A stretch of DNA of 7,255 nucleotides from contig JANYFQ010000244.1 of NCBI GenBank assembly GCA_025362615.1, positions 1-7,255 of the forward strand. The letters run 5' to 3'. How positions within the stretch are numbered: position 1 is the stretch's first letter; every line of letters begins with the position of its first letter. The notes beneath the pieces were generated by a model that was not told the DNA's origin, made no database searches, and was given only the letters and a program-made list of their open reading frames with translations. Below are positions 5,445 to 7,255 of the stretch, piece by piece. The DNA comes from Hymenobacter sp. Lineage in GTDB: Bacteria > Bacteroidota > Bacteroidia > Cytophagales > Hymenobacteraceae. A program made the position numbers and the translations under genes.

Positions 5445-6770
5445 TTATATTTCCTCTAAATCGTATTGCTTTAGTTTGCGGTATAATGTCCGCTCCGAAA
5501 TACCCAGGTCGTGCGCGGCGTATCTGCGCTTATTATTGTGCTTTTTGAGAGCCTTTAAAATCATTTCTTTTTCCTTTACGTCAAGCGAAAGCGTTTCTTC
5601 TTCGGTTTCGTGACTAATGTCTTCCACGGGTTGCTCGACTTCTTCGGTGTCAGCGTAATTGAGCGTTGGCTCAACGGCATAAGGGCTGCTGAAACCGCTT
5701 GAGCTACTGGGTAGTAGGTAATCAGCCGCTGGTTGGTTGCCGCCGTCAAACCCTGTTGTGGCAGGGGCAAACAAGTGGCTGTTTTGTCGCAATAATTCCT
5801 GGGTTTCGTGCGGCCGGCCGTGATGACTGGCGGTGGCCAGTTCGAGCACCATCTTTTTCAAATCCGTCACGTCGCGCCGCATATCGAACAGAATTTTATA
5901 CATTAAATCGCGTTCCGAATAGCCATTCGTATTGCCGTCTGGGCCAGCCGCACGCAGCAGCATGGGCAAATTGCTGCTTTGTTCGGCAGGCAGGTATTTG
6001 GCCAACTGACTGCCATTTAATTCGCGCTCTAATTCCAGCACCGAAATTTGTTCGGCAATGTTTTTTAACTGCCGGATATTGCCTGGAAACCGAAAGCGCG
6101 TCAGCAATTGCACCGCGTCGGGCAGCAATGAAATAGGTTTTACCCGGTGCTTTTCCGAAAAATCGGCGGTGAATTTTCGGAACAATAAATAAATGTCTTC
6201 CCCGCGCTCGCGCAACGCCGGCACCGCAATGGGCACCGTATTGAGCCGGTAATACAAGTCTTCCCGAAAGCGCCCGTTGCGGACGCTTTCCAGCAGATTG
6301 ACGTTGGTAGCTGCCACCACCCGTACGTCGGTTTTCTGTACCTTGCTGGAACCCACCCGGATAAACTCGCCGTTTTCGAGCACCCGTAGCAACCGCGCCT
6401 GGGTGCCGAGCGGCATTTCGCCAATTTCGTCCAGGAAAATAGTGCCGCCGTTGGTTACTTCAAAATAGCCCTTGCGGGCATCGTTGGCCCCGGTAAACGA
6501 GCCTTTTTCGTGCCCGAACAATTCCGAATCAATGGTGCCTTCGGGAATAGCGCCGCAGTTGATGGCAATGAATTGCCCATGCTTGCGCGGCGAAAGCGCG
6601 TGAATAATTTTCGAAAACAACTCCTTACCCGAGCAGCTTTCGCCGTTAATCAGCACCGTCATATCAGTCGGGGCCACTTGTGCCGCTACCTGAATGGCAT
6701 AATTAAGTGCCGGCGCGTGGCCGATGATGCCAAAGCGCAACTTGATGGATTGTATTTCCTGTGGTGTCAA
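5445..6770 (-). CDS. Sigma-54-dependent Fis-family transcriptional activator
   Basis: This is a bacterial enhancer-binding protein: an AAA+ ATPase that remodels sigma-54 RNA polymerase to open promoters. Motifs seen in the 441 residues are Walker A GESCSGKE (43-50), the sigma-54 contact loop GSFTGA (90-95), Walker B GTIFLDEIGE (109-118), FREDLYYRLN (168-177) and the sensor II segment FPGNIRQLKN (228-237). A linker with a possible coiled coil (about 285-312) and an acidic part (about 375-392) leads to a Fis-type HTH (about 400-438, DLGISERTLYRKLKQY). There is no receiver, GAF or PAS domain: the AAA+ module starts almost at residue 10, as in PspF. How activity is controlled is therefore not evident. 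The start is TTG (6770-6768); there is an in-frame stop about 14 codons upstream and no ATG between. Oddities are Cys46, where Gly is usual in GESGxGKE, and Gln in place of Glu in GNxREL. The gene is visibly more AT-rich than those to its left. Confidence 0.95.
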   Translation of the reverse strand: MTPQEIQSIKLRFGIIGHAPALNYAIQVAAQVAPTDMTVLINGESCSGKELFSKIIHALSPRKHGQFIAINCGAIPEGTIDSELFGHEKGSFTGANDARKGYFEVTNGGTIFLDEIGEMPLGTQARLLRVLENGEFIRVGSSKVQKTDVRVVAATNVNLLESVRNGRFREDLYYRLNTVPIAVPALRERGEDIYLLFRKFTADFSEKHRVKPISLLPDAVQLLTRFRFPGNIRQLKNIAEQISVLELERELNGSQLAKYLPAEQSSNLPMLLRAAGPDGNTNGYSERDLMYKILFDMRRDVTDLKKMVLELATASHHGRPHETQELLRQNSHLFAPATTGFDGGNQPAADYLLPSSSSGFSSPYAVEPTLNYADTEEVEQPVEDISHETEEETLSLDVKEKEMILKALKKHNNKRRYAAHDLGISERTLYRKLKQYDLEEI

Positions 6771-6804
6771 AGGGTATGCGCTTGAAGTTGTTTGGTTTTT
6801 CTCG

Positions 6805-6822
6805 CACAGAGTTCACAGAGTT
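6805..6822 (+). repeat. Tandem 9-bp repeat CACAGAGTT
   Basis: Two exact adjacent copies of CACAGAGTT occupy 6805-6813 and 6814-6822. The second copy is part of the left arm of the long hairpin at 6814-6867, whose right arm carries the complement AACTCTGTG. CACAGAGTT-type words of this kind are, from memory, frequent in intergenic repeats of Bacteroidota genomes. This is offered as a possible link, not a match. Confidence 0.6.
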
Positions 6823-6867
6823 AAAAGAGTTTCTCTTTTCTTGCTTTTTACTCCTTTTAACTCTGTG
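6814..6867 (-). terminator. Long hairpin between miaB and the activator gene
   Basis: CACAGAGTTAAAAGAGT (6814-6830) is complementary to ACTCCTTTTAACTCTGTG (6850-6867): a 17-bp stem with a single bulged base, closing a 19-base pyrimidine-rich loop. It begins a few bases after the miaB stop codon and fills most of the 103-base gap to the next gene. It could terminate or attenuate miaB transcription, but no T-run directly follows the stem on the minus strand, so it is an atypical terminator. A 3'-end-stabilising hairpin or an intergenic (REP/MITE-like) repeat fits equally well. Confidence 0.5.
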
Positions 6868-6873
6868 TGCAAT

Positions 6874-7255
6874 TTAATTTACTGCTTCCCCCAAAAGCGT
6901 ACTGGCCGAACTCGAATGCACCAGCACGTTCACGTAATCACCCTTCTGAAAACTCTTCTTCGGAAAAATAACGACTTGGTTCTGGCTGTTGCGCCCGCTC
7001 AAATGTTCCTTCGAGCGTTTCGAGAAATTTTCGACCAGCACCTCGTACACGCGGCCGATGGCTTTGGCGTTGCGGGCGGCGCTGTGGAGTTGTTGCAAGT
7101 CAATGATTTCCTGCAAGCGGCGTTTTTTTACTTCCAGCGGCACGTCGTCGGGCAGCTTGCGGGCGGCGAGGGTGCAGGGCGCTCGGAGTAGAAAAACATA
7201 TACGCCAGGTCGTAGCGCACCCATTCCATCAGGCTTTTGGTGTCTTCGTGTTCGG
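6874..7255 (-). CDS. miaB: MiaB tRNA methylthiotransferase, C-terminal part, apparently frameshifted
   Basis: MiaB is a radical-SAM enzyme that adds the 2-methylthio group to N6-isopentenyladenosine at position 37 of tRNAs. Only the C-terminal end is in the window; the catalytic part lies beyond 7255. Two frames are needed. From 7253 down to about 7176 the minus strand reads EHEDTKSLMEWVRYDLAYMFFYSERP. From about 7175 down to the stop at 6874 it reads TLAARKLPDDVPLEVKKRRLQEIIDLQQ and then a TRAM-type RNA-binding domain (about GRVYEVLVENFSKRS to the end, LLGEAVN). The family has SERPGTLAARK at the junction; here CCTGCACC stands where CCTGGCACC would encode Pro-Gly-Thr, so one G is missing. This is either a sequencing or assembly error or a real disruption. 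With one base restored, the gene looks normal. The open frame beginning at 7224 is only an artefact of the shift. Confidence 0.88.
   Translation of the reverse strand, partial: RTRRHQKPDGMGALRPGVYVFLLRAPCTLAARKLPDDVPLEVKKRRLQEIIDLQQLHSAARNAKAIGRVYEVLVENFSKRSKEHLSGRNSQNQVVIFPKKSFQKGDYVNVLVHSSSASTLLGEAVN

Noticed and set aside
6874..7224. A separate small gene starting at the ATG at 7224
   Set aside because: Its first residues (MGALRPGVYVFLLRAPC) are the wrong-frame reading of the conserved miaB sequence YDLAYMFFYSERP. The real gene continues off the window in the other frame.

Overview
The window looks like a chromosomal housekeeping segment from a GC-rich member of the Bacteroidota, most likely a Hymenobacter-like cytophagale. 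This rests on recalled protein resemblance (GroEL with a GGM tail, a Bacteroidota-type LptE beginning CGVYSF after its signal peptide, a SecG with a Pro/Ala tail, a GSFTGA-type sigma-54 activator) and on the lack of Shine-Dalgarno sequences before the starts, which is usual in this phylum. No database search was possible. No mobile element, CRISPR array, tRNA or rRNA was seen.

All recognised genes lie on the minus strand, so they read from right to left. In order of transcription they are: the 3' part of miaB (tRNA methylthiotransferase, carrying an apparent one-base frameshift near 7175); a 90-bp AT-rich spacer with a long hairpin; a stand-alone sigma-54-dependent activator (AAA+ plus Fis-type HTH, no receiver domain); lptE (LPS-assembly lipoprotein); a 574-residue protein with a long Pro/Ala-rich middle and a C-terminal TPR-like segment; secG; a strong intrinsic terminator at 2583-2621; groS; groL; and then about 420 bp without genes, holding a clear groL terminator (253-285) and a striking nest of GC-rich inverted repeats (82-179).

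Functionally there are two blocks. The first (activator, lptE, TPR protein, secG) has short gaps of 28 to 69 bp and looks like one operon, mostly concerned with the cell envelope (outer-membrane LPS assembly and Sec export). It is closed by the terminator after secG. The second is the chaperonin pair groS-groL with its own leader. That leader holds a good candidate -24/-12 (sigma-54) promoter element overlapping a perfect 7-bp inverted repeat. The recognisable CIRCE operator is absent. Because a sigma-54 activator gene lies about 3 kb upstream in the same gene cluster, a link between the two is worth testing, but it is inference only.

Nothing here is a clearly new biological system. The observations most worth checking are the miaB frameshift, the possible sigma-54 control of groESL, the nested repeats after groL, and the hairpin after miaB.
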